Assembly (NCBI GenBank): GCA_030386875.1
Contig: CM059571.1
Coordinates: forward strand, 27,646,355 to 27,710,354
Direction of reading: 5' to 3'
Length of the DNA stretch: 64,000 nt
Origin: Morinoia aosen
Taxonomy: Eukaryota; Arthropoda; Malacostraca; Amphipoda; Talitridae
Made by a program: the position numbers and the translations under genes. How positions within the stretch are numbered: the first letter of the stretch is position 1; each line of letters starts with the position of its first letter. Below, in pieces: positions 45,725 through 56,741 of the stretch. The notes under the pieces are model-generated. The model was given only the letters and a program-made list of their open reading frames with translations. It had not been told where the DNA came from and did not search any database.

Positions 45725-47690
45725 ATTGCACTAGTGAGGCTCGACGGAACTTTATCGAGATACGGCCACTGTGAACTTTCAACCCGCGCTGCTCAGGGCA
45801 TGCAGTAGCACGGTGAATGAAGGATATTTTCATGTCCCCTCTGACGGCGACTTTCATTACGTTATTGCAATTTTCTCGCTTCCTTGACGAACGAGAAACT
45901 AGAATCGGAAGGGGGCATTTTAACGAAAGTTGCTGTTTGTGAAGGAGATCGATAAAATATTAAACGGAAACTTGCCATGTAATGCTTGTGCGGAATACTT
46001 AAAGCAAAGTTTGTCTGTTTTATAATCGAAAAACCGAAGAATCTTAGAAATTATTCACAATGTAAACTTTTTAATTTAAGAGGTCTTAGAAAAAATAGGT
46101 CAAGATTGTACGAAACTTTTAAGCCACTTATTCTCCCGTTTGATATTTTTTACGACTAAGACAAATTGATATGAGAAATTACGCAGGTACTGTAGTATTT
46201 AAACACTTGCGGGGCTGTTCCGTTGAATTTGAACGCAATGGTGTAGAGAGCATCTAACGGTTGCGGTAATGCAATGTTTCTGCTCGTACTTCAGGTAATT
46301 AAGAAGCCACAATCTCTCCCTGTATACTTTTCACGTTCTGGTTGTTTGTAGCCAAATGATTCCCGAATTCAGTCCAACATGCGTTACTAAGAATTGAATA
46401 AGTCTCATTACTGCCCACAAGAAAATATAATAACACTCGGTAATAACCATTTTGTTTCCAAAAAACATTCCAGGAACATTGCATTGATTTATTTTTTATT
46501 TTTCTTCGTCGAAGTTGATTCTTTGACTTCTTTCCTAACACATGCTTATTATGATTTTGAATATTAAAAATTTTCACTTGCTTACTTAAGGGGGTCCTCC
46601 GGGGCCCCTTTTCTCTCCGATGGTCATTTTTCATTTTATTGTTGGAAAAGAACCCTTAGGTGGTGGACTATTCGGTCTTAAAATTTTATGGCGCTAAGGA
46701 CAATAGATCCCTCCCCAGGGGACCAAAATCTTAAATTTTCGAGCCCATTTCGACCCCATATAAAAAGAAAACACAAGAAGAAATAGAAAATTTGCGAATG
46801 TACTCTTGTTAGATGTGTTTCAAGGATTCTAAAACTGTCTTTGTTTTTGTTCTAGCCTGAAAACTCAATGAGTTCTATTCTTTTGAAAAATCAATACCAG
46901 TGGACTAAAAACCATTATGTCAAATTTTTTCAAAAACTAAGACCTGAATCAAAAAAATGTATAGAGGAAATTGTGTTTCTTTTCAAAAGTTACATATTAT
47001 AGTCAAATTTCATAAGAATCAATCTGAAAACCAAAAATTTCATAATTTTTATGATATAAGTAAAAATTTTTTACATTTTTTTCTTTTTTGGAAATTGCAA
47101 TTCACAGTGTGAATATGATGTTATGCATGGAGATAATCGAAATAAAAATGAAAACAGCATTCAAAAACATAAATTTTCCATTATATCACACTAAAACAAA
47201 AAATTTAGTTTTTGGCCTATACTGTAAAGTTACTTACTTTCAAAATTCAAAAGAATAGAAGTCATTGAGTTTTTATGCTAGAACAAATTAAAAGACAGTT
47301 TTGGAATCCTTGGAACATTTCTAACAAAGTTATATTCCCCTTTTTTCCATTTTTACATTTCATTTTTTTATAATGGTTCAAATCCAAAAATTTCGTTTTT
47401 TTTATTTATTGGTAAATTTTCGCATATAAAAAAAATAAAAAAAAAGACAAAATCCCCGAATATATCTTTGTTAGAAATGTTTCAAGGATTTCAAAACTGT
47501 CTTTGAATTTGTTCTAGCATAAAAACTCAATGACTTCTATTCTTTTGAAATATGCATAAAAATGACCCAAAAAACCTATTTTTCAAATCTTTCGGAAAAA
47601 CTAAGGCCTAAATCAAAAAATTTCAAGTTAAAATATGTTTGTCTTGCAAAACTACATATACTCACCAAGTTTCAGACCAAGTTTCAGTTA

Positions 47691-48952
47691 TGTACGAATT
47701 TCTAGCCTTAGTTCAGCGAGCTGCCTTGTTTATTTTCTTCTGCCAGCTCGCCTATTAGATTTAAGGTAGATTTAAGAACATCAGGTTAGTAAATTATTTT
47801 CATGATTTAAAGGGCAGGATGTAGGGAACAAATTCTTGGCCCGGCAGTTTCCGTTCTTCTTAGCGACTGACGATCGATAAGAAGTATACTTAGGCGTGCA
47901 TTAGCACCGAATAATCAGACTTTTCTCAGACCTCCAATCGCACACCACCATCGGCGTAAACTGCTCATTTAATGCCATATCCTACGTTATCTACGGGGAG
48001 CACCATAGGTCCACACTGACCTGCTGGAGGCGCTTGACTTCCACGCTGCGTCCACTTACCAGACTGGGGACAGGCGGACGTAAATCCACTACCAGGGGAT
48101 CTACATCTCGTGGCGTTATGCCTTGAGGTGAGGAAGCTTGCCGGACTTGCCAAACCCCTAAAGTTTCCGAACCCCTGCCATTTATATCATGGAGATTTCC
48201 TTTAGGACCCGAACCATTATCACGCATTATTCTGAGCAATATATTGATGGATCGCGTTTGATGGTGGCTCATCAAACAAACTAAAATTAATTACGTAAAT
48301 TCTTTTTCAGGCAATTAAGGATCAAGTACCTGTATGTTCACTCTCATTCTTTACTTCCAGTGCTTGGAGACTCAAGGAGGGAACGGCGAGCGGCGGGCCT
48401 GGGCAGTGAGGTGGCTGCTCGTGTAGCCTGCCCCCCAACTCGTACCATATGCCGCCAAGCGCAAAGTTCCGGCTCGATTTATAGTTCTTGGATTGTGGAT
48501 TGAGTTGGAACGGTGAGCGGCGGGCCTGGGGGGTGAGGTGGCTGCTCGTGTAGCCTGCCCCCCAACTCGTACCATATGCCGCCAAGCGCAAAGTTCCGGC
48601 TCGATTTATAGTTCTTGGATTGTGGATTGAGTTGGAACGGCGAGCGGCGTGCCTGGGCAGTGAGGTGGCTGCTCGTGTAGCCTGCCCCCCAACTCGTACC
48701 ATATGCCGCCAAGCGCAAAGTTCCGGCTCGATTTATAGTTCTTGGATTGTGGATTGAGTTGGAACGGTGAGCGGCGGGCCTGGGGGGTGAGGTGGCTGCT
48801 CGTGTAGCCTGCCCCCAACTCGTACCATTGCCGCCAAGCGCAAAGCTTCCGCACAGTTTAAAATTCTTGATAACTTGCTCGCAGAAGCAAATAGATTTCT
48901 GAAACGGTATTTTTTCTTGATCCTTCTAGCTGCGATCCCAATTTATTTGCTA
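47691..48952 (+). repeat. BEL/Pao left LTR (1262 bp)
   Basis: Starts TGTACGAATTTCTAGCC and ends ...TTTATTTGCTA directly before the primer site. It is 254 bp longer than the other two LTRs because it has four rather than two units of the 127-bp repeat. A 94-codon open frame on the opposite strand (47991-48275) is kept in all three LTRs. Confidence 0.85.
48381..48888 (+). repeat. 127-bp minisatellite in left LTR, four units
   Basis: Units begin at GAACGG 48381, 48508, 48635 and 48762. Units 1 and 3 have CTGGGCAGTGAGG, while units 2 and 4 have CTGGGGGGTGAGG. The array is thus a duplicated 254-bp dimer. Since 127 is not a multiple of three, the open frames across it are not a conserved protein. 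Confidence 0.92.
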
Positions 48953-48970
48953 TGGTCCTTCGAACCGGAT
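48953..48970 (+). promoter_or_regulatory. BEL copy A primer binding site, tRNA-Tyr
   Basis: TGGTCCTTCGAACCGGAT follows the LTR directly and is complementary to the 3' end of an arthropod tRNA-Tyr (…CCGGCTCGAAGGACCA from memory) with one mismatch. It fixes the 3' edge of the LTR and shows that the terminal repeats are genuine LTRs. Confidence 0.8.
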
Positions 48971-49153
48971 TCGTGTCCTAAGACGCCTGCCTCACTGTCC
49001 TGGTCCGCAGCGCGTTGCTTCTCTTCGGCTCGTGAGTACGTCTTTGTGTGCGGGTGGTCGTTCTGTGATTAGTCTCTATTGCATATATATTTTACCTCTT
49101 AGCCGATTGTATCTTGCACTGGGACTTGATTGTTACTTTTCTAATTTTCCGGC

Positions 49154-51100
49154 ATGGCCACGGATGCTATTCTTGAACGTTCTTCGGAACTCCAATCTAA
49201 ACTAGAGTCCCAGCTTGATAAAAGTAAAGATCTTCAACTAAAAGTGAAAGTGAAACAAAGAAGTGCTAAGAGGCAATCTTTAACTAAAACTATTAATCGC
49301 ATAGAGCTCAATCCTCCTTTTGAGGAGGCTGATATTTCCTTCTATGTTGATAAATTGGAGTCTCTAAATGTATCACTATTTGAACTTGACACTGCCATAG
49401 AAGAATGGATGTTAGCCAACGATATTTGGGCATCCGATGAGCATTCTGATCAAATCGAGCTCTGCGAGGCTTATTCTGATAAACTTTGTCTCACTTTGTC
49501 CCGTCTGAAGTGCAAGCTCAGCGAAACTAACTCGCCTCTAAGTGAGCCTAGGGTCAATGTTTCCCAGTTAACCAAACTGAAATTACCTGAAATAGAGCTG
49601 CCGAAATTTGATGGCCAACCTGAGCTGTTCGAGAAATTTAGTTCTTCATTTGAAGTCATTCTTGCTAAATTTAATCTGACTCAATTTGAGAAGTACTCTT
49701 ATCTCAAACAAAGGGTAGCCGGTCCTGCCAAGCAGATCATTGATTCCATCGTCCTAACTTCTACTGTGTACGATGATGCTATGCAGCTATTGAGCGAGGC
49801 CTTTGCTAGCAAAATTAAGCAACAATATTCAGTGATCAGCAAATCTCTGCCCTGCGAGCTGATGTCGGTAATCTATACCAGTGGGCTGCAGAAGCTCGTT
49901 CTCTCATTGATCAGGTAGAGAGACTAGATGTAGATGCCAAAATTTTCTGTCAGTATTTCCTGTGGCAAGGTCTGCCTGAGCGTAAAAACTTCGTTCGTAA
50001 ATATCACGAACTCTTCTAAACCTACCTTGGAACAGCTGCTGCAACATTCCTTTGAGTTGATCGAAAGGATGAAGCAGCCTGACCGAGGCTCTCTCTATCC
50101 CGTTTCCTTCGTTAAGCAAACTAAAACGTGTGCCATGGCTACTGACGTGAATTACGGTGAACCTGTAAAAGCTACCAATAAAGGGTCTTGTGGGCTCTGT
50201 GCTAGCGAAAATAGGTCGACAGCCACTGAGCACAAGTTGTCGAATTGCCCTCTTTTTTCGACGCCGGAAGAAAAGCTGGCTAAAATTAAGCAACTAAGGG
50301 GTTGTACTCGCTGTGGCCTACTAAATCATGAAATTTCTGCTTGTAGATTCAAATTTACGGGTAAATGCAAATCATGTAACGCCTTTCATGCCTTTTTCCT
50401 TTGTGTACGTAAATCCAAGCAAACTCCAAGATTCTCAGGCGAGAGTTCTCGATTACCATTTCACTCTGGTAGCGTGAAAGAAGCAGAGGCAAATGTAGTT
50501 GAATTTAACGTAATGCAAACTTCATCTGAAAATAATGTTCTTATTCCTACTTTCACTTCTGTGGCACCAGGGTCAAATGCTTGCTTGAGGTTCATGTACG
50601 ATCCTGCTTCACAAACTACCTTCATTTCAGAAGCGGCAGCGCATAGAATTAATGCCAAAATTGTGCAAAAGAATGTGAGAATAAAAATCACGGGTTTTAA
50701 TGAAACAAAAGTTATGAGTACTCGTATTGTGCAGTTTCCGCTTCAGTTGAAGAGGAAAGTGCTAGTGAAGGCTGTCGTGGTGCCTGAAATAAAAACGAAA
50801 ATTAGTTTGAGTAAAGTAGAGAAGGTCGGCCAAAGGGCAGGTCAGTTAAAAATTGACCTAGCCGATAAGCTGCTGAAGAAAAATAATTATGGTGCTGTAG
50901 ACGTTTTATTGGGTGTCGATTCAGCTCATTTTCTTCCAGTTCACTCTTGTAGTTTCGGGAGGGCAGACAGGCTGTCTTTAGTCTATTGCTGTAGTGTAGG
51001 AGTTATGCTTGCTGGGGACATTGATGCGCTGATAGATAATTTGCCTCATTTTGAGCTTGTCAGCGAATTTGTCACTAAAGTTCATTCCTCTCCTGACTAG
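49154..51100 (+). pseudogene. gag: BEL copy A gag-protease, frameshifted
   Basis: ATG 49154 opens a gag with an acidic, helical N-terminus and the 'LPKFDGQPELFEKF' block typical of BEL/Pao gag. Around 49850 the frame changes and it returns around 50015, so 49919-49933 carries a spurious stop in the main frame. Next come two Cys/His knuckles (CTRCGLLNHEISAC and CKSCNAFHAFFLC, about 50303-50402). The protease core has D-P-A-S at 50600-50611 where D-S/T-G-S is expected. The frame ends at TAG 51098-51100, one base out of phase with pol. The altered protease motif and frameshifts argue that the copy was already defective when made. Confidence 0.85.
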
Positions 51101-52431
51101 GTAGCAGTACGCCTAGTGATCTTGTAGCTGACGAGTTAACCATTTGTGTGGAAGACGCTACTGTTTCTACTCTGGAGGAGGTTTGCCTAGAGTTTCTAAA
51201 TTACGATGATTCTCAGCAAGAGAAGGTTAGCGACCAAAATAAATTTCTTGTAGAATACGTCATAAAAAATCATTCTCGCGACGAGGACGGACGTCTCGTT
51301 CTGCCAGCTTTGTGGAACGAGAAGATAGTTCACTTTTTGCCCAATAATTTAGGCTTGGCGAAAAAGGTTCTATATTCGTTGTATAAAAAGTTGAAAAAGT
51401 GTCCTAATAAATTGTCTCAATACAACGAGGTGATTAGATCGCAGTTAGAAGATGACATTATTGAGGAAGTAGGAAATTTAGATAATCTTAACGTTTCACC
51501 CTTTTCCTTTATTGCGCGCAATGCGGTGTTCCGACAATCTTCGGAAAGCACCAAATGTCGCATAGTCTATCTATCTAATTTGTGTGAGGGACAAGATAGA
51601 GGAGCGCTTTCGCACAATCAGGTTTCTCTACCGGGCCAGCAATTGAATTCAAAGATTACTACGGCTGTAACTTTGCTGAGATTTAACAAATATTTACTAA
51701 TTTTTGACCTGGAAAAAGTATTCCATCAGTTGCGGTTGCGCGCTGATGATTCTGATAAACTTCTCTTTCTTTGGTTTAGAGACATTGAAGAAGGTGATTT
51801 CTCGTTGGTGGCGTATAAATTTCTGCGTGTGTCATTTGGTATGAGGTTTTCTCCTTTCCTATTGATGGTCTCGTTATACATAATACTCGTGCTAAATGCT
51901 CAAACCGCCACCGACTTGGAACGAGCCGTGACTCGGATGGTGTATAACCTGGCGTATATGGATAACCTTTCTTTCAGCTCAGATGTGGAGGGAGAACTTG
52001 AAACTGCTTGCGACTATACTAGAAATGTCTTGAAAGACTACGGTTTCAGGTTGCAGCAGTTCCACTCCAATTCTAAGGAATATTTGGAGAGTGCTGTGGG
52101 AAAGGGTCAGGACGGCTGCAGTGATACTAAACTGCTAGGTTTACACTGGAACAAGTCCGAGGATACCCTCTCTATTAAAAAGGTAAAATTAAATAAAGAG
52201 GCAGATACTGAAGGTAAAATTCTGTCCTCGTTACATTCCGTCTATGATCCCTTAGGATTTAACCTGCCTGCCTTGAATCGAGCAAAACTTCTAATGCACG
52301 AGCTGCAACTCGATGCAAATCTTGCTTGGGATAAAGTTATTGATTCAACCAAATTGAAATCTTGGAAATTAATCGCCCGGCAATTTAACTCGGAGCTATG
52401 TCCTAAGGTGCCTCGTTGTGCCGGCAGTTAA
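51101..52431 (+). pseudogene. pol: BEL copy A reverse transcriptase
   Basis: The open frame from 51148 encodes the BEL/Pao linker and RT. Landmarks are 'KFLVEYVIKNHSRDEDGRLV', a 'STKCRIVYLSN' block, 'LLIFDLEKVFHQLRLR' and 'RVSFGMRFSPFL'. The catalytic box at 51955-51966 reads Y-M-D-N, so the second catalytic Asp is Asn. 'LLGLHWN' and 'DPLGFNLPALNRAKLLM' follow. A TAA at 52429-52431 ends the frame, but the same frame resumes in RNase H, so it is a nonsense change. Without the second Asp no polymerase activity is expected. Confidence 0.85.
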
Positions 52432-54267
52432 GATTCTTCCTATAACTTGATCTGTTTCACTGATGCCAGTAAAGACATTTACGGATGCGTATTGTACCTT
52501 CAAGAATTGAACACGGGATCATTGACGTACTTAGCGGCTAGAAATAAACTGGTGAAGGGTAAGGGAAAGTCTCCCACGATTCCCGTCTTAGAGCTGATTG
52601 CTTTAAGGTTCGGCGTGTCTTGTCTTTCCGACTGGTATCGGGATTTGTCTAGTGCATTTTGTCCTGTGAAATTTGTCGACCTAAAATTGTGCTCAGACTC
52701 TACTATTGCATTGGCATCAAAGTCCCAGAAATTTCATAAAATTGAGCGAAAAGGGGCCTTGATCAATAATAATCTAGACGAAGTAGTGAAATTATGTGAA
52801 GTTCACTCTGTTCAGTTCTGCCACGTCATGGGCGACTCCAATCCGGCCGATTTTGTAACTCGCTGCGTATCGAGCAAGGTTTTGGGTCGCAGCATATACC
52901 TAACTGGCCCTGGTACAATTCCTTGTACAACCTTTACGGTGCCCCACCATGCCAGTAATACTAATCTTGGCTCTTGCATGGCGGTAAAGTTCGACCTTTC
53001 ACCATCTTTAGAGCCACTGATTCCGTTGGGGAAATTCTCATCTTTCAAAAAGTGTATTAGAATAGTGAAATTGGTGCTTACCTTCGTTTCCCTATGTGTA
53101 CGTAGAGTGAGAGCTAGACGGCCTAACTTCCTGAACGACGTGTCGCTGGACTCGTCGTATCAGGGGGCTCATAATGTACTCCTTCGTTCGGCTCAGAGAA
53201 CCTCGTATCCTCTCCTATGTGCGTGGTTTGAGGAACAAAGGGGGTCTGTCCCTGCTATCGTGTCCCAGCTCAATCTCTTTCTTGCCAGGGATGGTCTTAT
53301 TAGAGTGAGTTCAAAGTTTAAGAACTGGAATTCGTCGTTCAGCGAACGGAATCCCATTCTTCTCAACAAAGACTCTCCCCTGAATAAAGCGATAAAATGG
53401 GACTTTCACGTTGATTTGAAACACGCCGGGATTTACCGAATTCGCGCCGCTTTGCGGAAACGGTTTTGGATTCCCTCTGCGTTCAGAGTGGTTAAAAAGG
53501 TAGTTGCTTCTTGCTTAATCTGCAAAAGGGTTAACGCTAGACCCATGCGCATCAACCAAAATGCTTTTAAGGACTACCGAATTAACCCCGTAGAATTTCC
53601 TTACCGAGAAATTGCCCTGGACCACATTGGTCCCTTCACTGTGAGGTCATCCGGTAACGTTGTAAAAGTGTATATTCTAATTATAACGTGTTTTTGGTCA
53701 CGTGCCGTGAATCTTCTCCTGTGTAGAAATATTGATACTGAATCCTTTCTTTTGGCCTTTCAGACGCATATATTTGATTTCGGAATACCTCAGCGTGTGA
53801 TTAGTGATAATGGTTCCCCTATTACTGCGTTTTTTAAATTGATTTCATCTGTTTTGAGGGATGCTGATGTGAAGATTTTTCTTGACGAGAGGAACATTGA
53901 GGTCACGCAATTTTTGCCTTACCCTCCAGGTGCCAGCTATCTTGGAGGCGTGGTTGAGAGTCTGGTAAAGCAAGTCAAGCATATGCTAAATTGTACGATT
54001 AGGAAAACCATTCTCTCGTATGATCATTTCTTTTGCCTTGTACAGGAATGCAAGATGCTTATAAATAAGCGACCTATTGCCTTCAAGTCAGTCTTAGTCG
54101 ACCCACGAGTCGACGATTCAGTTACGGTAATCACGCCTGAAATGTTGATTAAGGGACATGATGTGCCCAGCTTACCTCTCGTAGGACCCCTAACTGAGGA
54201 AGCTATGGTAGACCCTGACTGGCGCCCTCCTACTGCAGAGGCCTCAAAAGAGGAGCTCTTTAAATAG
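52432..54267 (+). pseudogene. pol: BEL copy A RNase H and integrase
   Basis: In phase with RT. RNase H motifs are 'CFTDASKDIYG' (52451 on), 'PVLELIALRFG', 'LCSDSTIAL' and 'MGDSNPADFVTR'. The integrase has the H-H-C-C region ('HVDLKHAGIYRIRAALRK' to 'SCLICKR') at about 53405-53530. The DDE core has Asp in 'IALDHIGPF', Asp in 'VISDNGSPI' and Glu in 'GGVVESLVKQ', all present. The frame ends at TAG 54265-54267 and the protein continues one frame over. The integrase is the best preserved part of the copy. Confidence 0.88.
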
Positions 54268-54676
54268 GCTTGAGAAACTTCGGAAAATAAAAACGAAACT
54301 GCACAAACTCTACTTCGATCAGTTTCTTCAGAATTTGAGAGAATTGTCTTCTCAGAAGCCCAGCCGTTACAAACAGATAAATTATGTTCCCCTTGGAGAG
54401 AATGATTCGTTGCCATACGACAGGAATTCACAAAGCCATTTAACTTCCCTTATGGCGTGGTTCGCTCGGTAGAAATGAATGACATCGGCGAAGTCGTTGC
54501 AGCTAGTATTCGCAGGGCGAACGGAGAATTAGTTAGGCGGCATATCACTGACCTAATACTACTAGAGAAAGGCCTCAGCTTGTCGCCACCTTTGCCTCGC
54601 GAAAATAGGTCTACAAAAAATAATTTTCGTAGAGGTCTGTGAAGGAACAGACTGGGGACAGGGACAGACTGGAGAC
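54268..54676 (+). pseudogene. pol: BEL copy A pol C-terminus and 3' tail
   Basis: After a +1 shift the frame gives 'RLEKLRKIKTKLHKLYFDQF' and the C-terminal 'NDIGEVVAASIRRANGELVR' block (54478-54540) that ends BEL/Pao integrases. It stops at TGA 54640-54642. A G/A-rich tail (GACTGGGGACAGGGACAGAC) follows. Instead of a plus-oriented LTR, the U5 end of a minus-oriented LTR begins at 54677, so the copy's own 3' LTR is missing. Confidence 0.75.
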
Positions 54677-55684
54677 AGCAAATAGAATGGGATCGCAGTG
54701 TGAAGGATCAAGAAAAAGTACCGTTTTAGAAATCTATTTGCTTCTGCGAGCAAGTTATCAAGAATTTTAAACTATGCGGAAACTTTGCGCTTGGCGGCAA
54801 TGGTACGAGTTGGGGGCAGGCTACACGAGCAGCCACCTCACCCCCCAGGCCCGCCTCTCGCCGTTCCAACTCAATCCACAATCCAAGAACTATAAATCGA
54901 GCCGGAACTTTGCGCTTGGCGGCATATGGTACGAGTTGGGGGGCAGGCTACACGAGCAGCCACCTCACTGCCCAGGCCCGCCGCTCGCCGTTCCCTCCTT
55001 GAGTCTCCAAGCACTGGAAGTAAAGAATGAGAGTGAACATACAGGTACTTGATCCTTAATTGCCTGAAAAAGAATTTACGTAATTAATTTTAGTTTGTTT
55101 GATGAGCCACCATCAAACGCGATCCATCAATATATTGCTCAGAATAATGCGTGATAATGGTTCGGGTCCTAAAGGAAATCTCCATGATATAAATGGCAGG
55201 GGTTCGGAAACTTTAGGGGTTTGGCAAGTCCGGCAAGCTTCCTCACCTCAAGGCATAACGCCAAGAGATGTAGATCCCCTGGTAGTGGATTTACGTCCGC
55301 CTGTCCCCAGTCTGGTAAGTGGACGCAGCGTGGAAGTCAAGCGCCTCCAGCAGGTCAGTGTGGACCTATGGTGCTCCCCGTAGATTACGTAGGATATGGC
55401 ATTAAATGAGCAGTTTACGCCGATGGTGGTGCGCGATCGGAGGTCTGTGAAAAGTCTGATTATGCGGTGCTAATGCACGCTTAAGTATACTTCTTATCGA
55501 TCGTCAGTTGCTAAGAAGAACGGAAACTGCCGGGCCAAGAATTTGTTCCCTACATCCTGCCCTTTAAATCATGAAAATAAATTTACTAACCTGATGCTCT
55601 TAAATCTAGCTTAAATCTAATAGGCGAGCTGGCAGAATGAAATAAACAAGACAGCATGCCGAACTAAGGCTAGAAATTTGTACA
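54677..55684 (-). repeat. BEL/Pao middle LTR (1008 bp)
   Basis: Complete LTR in minus orientation: its U5 end (AGCAAATAGAATGGG) faces copy A and its U3 end (...GTACA) faces copy B. It has two 127-bp units. It differs from the other two LTRs at several sites where those two agree (for example near 55263, 55385 and 55437), so it is the most divergent of the three. Confidence 0.85.
54774..55005 (-). repeat. 127-bp minisatellite in middle LTR, two units
   Basis: One GGGGGG-type and one GGGCAG-type unit, equivalent to units 4 and 1 of the left LTR. Confidence 0.9.
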
Positions 55685-55798
55685 CTGGGGCCCGGCGCTG
55701 GGAGCAAGCAAAAACTACTGCGAGCTTCCAGTCAACGGTGACGGTAGGTCAAAATTTGTTGATCTAAATCACGCGTTAATTTGGCTACTCTCTTAGCA
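55685..55798. other. Unmatched 114-bp segment at the BEL junction
   Basis: Lies between the U3 end of the middle LTR and the point where copy B stops matching copy A. It is not in copy A. It could be the 3' internal end of copy B or filler. No obvious polypurine tract lies next to the LTR. Confidence 0.5.
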
Positions 55799-56738
55799 GC
55801 CTTTCAAGACACGTTTAGTTTAATTACAAGCAATTTCTAGTTCTCCCTCCACATCAGAACTGAAAGAAAGATTATTCATACACGCAAGGTTATACACCAT
55901 CGGAGTCACGGCTCGTTCAAAGTTGGTGGCGGATTTAGCATTTATCACTAGTATTAGTATTATATACAACGAGACTATCAATAGGAAAGGAAAAACCCGA
56001 AACCCACTGGCACCCGCAGAAATTTATACGCCACCAACGAGAAATCCCCTTCTTTACTGTCTCTAAGACACAGAAATAGAAGGTTATCAGAATTATCACC
56101 GCGCAACCGCGACTGATGAAATGCTACATTAAAAAAATTAGTAGATATTTGTTCAATCTCAGCGAAGTTAATGCCGTAGTAATCTTAGAATTCAATTGCT
56201 GGCTCGGTAGAAAAACCGGCCTGCGCGAAAGCGCTCCTCCAATTTCGTCCCTCACATACATTAGATAGACTATGCGACATTTGGTGCTTTCCGAAGATTG
56301 TCGGAACACCGCATTGTGCTCAATAAAGGAAAAGGGAGAAACGTTAAGATTCTCTAAATTTCCTACTTCCTCAATAATGTCATCTTCTAACTGCGATTTA
56401 ATCACCTCGTTGTATTGAGACAATTTATTAGGACACTTTTTCAACTTTTTATGCCACGAATATAGAACCTTTTTCGCCAAGCCTAAATTATTGGGCAACA
56501 AGTGAACTATCTTCTCGTTCCACAAAGCTGGCAGAACGAGACGTCCGTCCTCGTCGCGAGAATGATTTTTTATGACGTATTCTACAAGAAATTTATTTTG
56601 GTCGCTAACCTTCTCTTGCTGAGAATCATCGTAATTTAGAAACTCTGGGCAAACCTCCTCCAGAGTAGAAACAGTAGCGTCTTCCACACAAATGGTTAAC
56701 TCGTCAGCTACAAGATCACTAGGCGTACTGCTACCTAG
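55799..56738 (-). pseudogene. pol: BEL copy B reverse transcriptase fragment
   Basis: Minus-strand equivalent of about 51100-52045. The frame is open from after the UGA at 56739 to 56124 and then breaks. The catalytic box, still readable at 55871-55882, is C-M-N-N, so both Asp are lost while the Asn at the second position is shared with copy A. The homology ends near 55799; the rest of RT, RNase H and integrase is missing. Confidence 0.8.
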
Positions 56739-56741
56739 TCA
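56735..56741 (-). promoter_or_regulatory. Candidate stop-readthrough context UGA-CUAG between gag-pro and pol
   Basis: On the minus strand the stop UGA is followed by CUAG, the context associated with efficient translational readthrough in animals. Both flanking frames are in phase in copy B only. In copy A a one-base deletion upstream places TAG in frame instead. Confidence 0.45.

Larger units (their letters stand above)
37424..46585. other. Long apparently gene-free stretch
   Basis: No open frame above 111 codons and none with a recognisable domain. It holds two hairpins (37905-38105 and 40678-40773), short tandem repeats (41091-41192 and 43394-43475), a tRNA-like relic (about 40305-40372) and a dispersed repeat (45589-45724), each listed separately. 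Small unconserved ORFs such as 38556-38762 and 41762-42082 are not called. Confidence 0.45.

Noticed and set aside
48322..48854. Overlapping minus-strand ORFs with a repeated SSHLTPQARRSPF-type peptide
   Set aside because: The 127-bp unit is not a multiple of three, so the frames rotate through the array. The ORFs reflect absence of stops in a GC-richer repeat, not a protein.
54259..54267. Programmed frameshift at TTTAAATAG in BEL copy A
   Set aside because: The downstream frame needs a +1 shift, which this sequence does not favour. A one-base indel is simpler, and no second copy covers the site.
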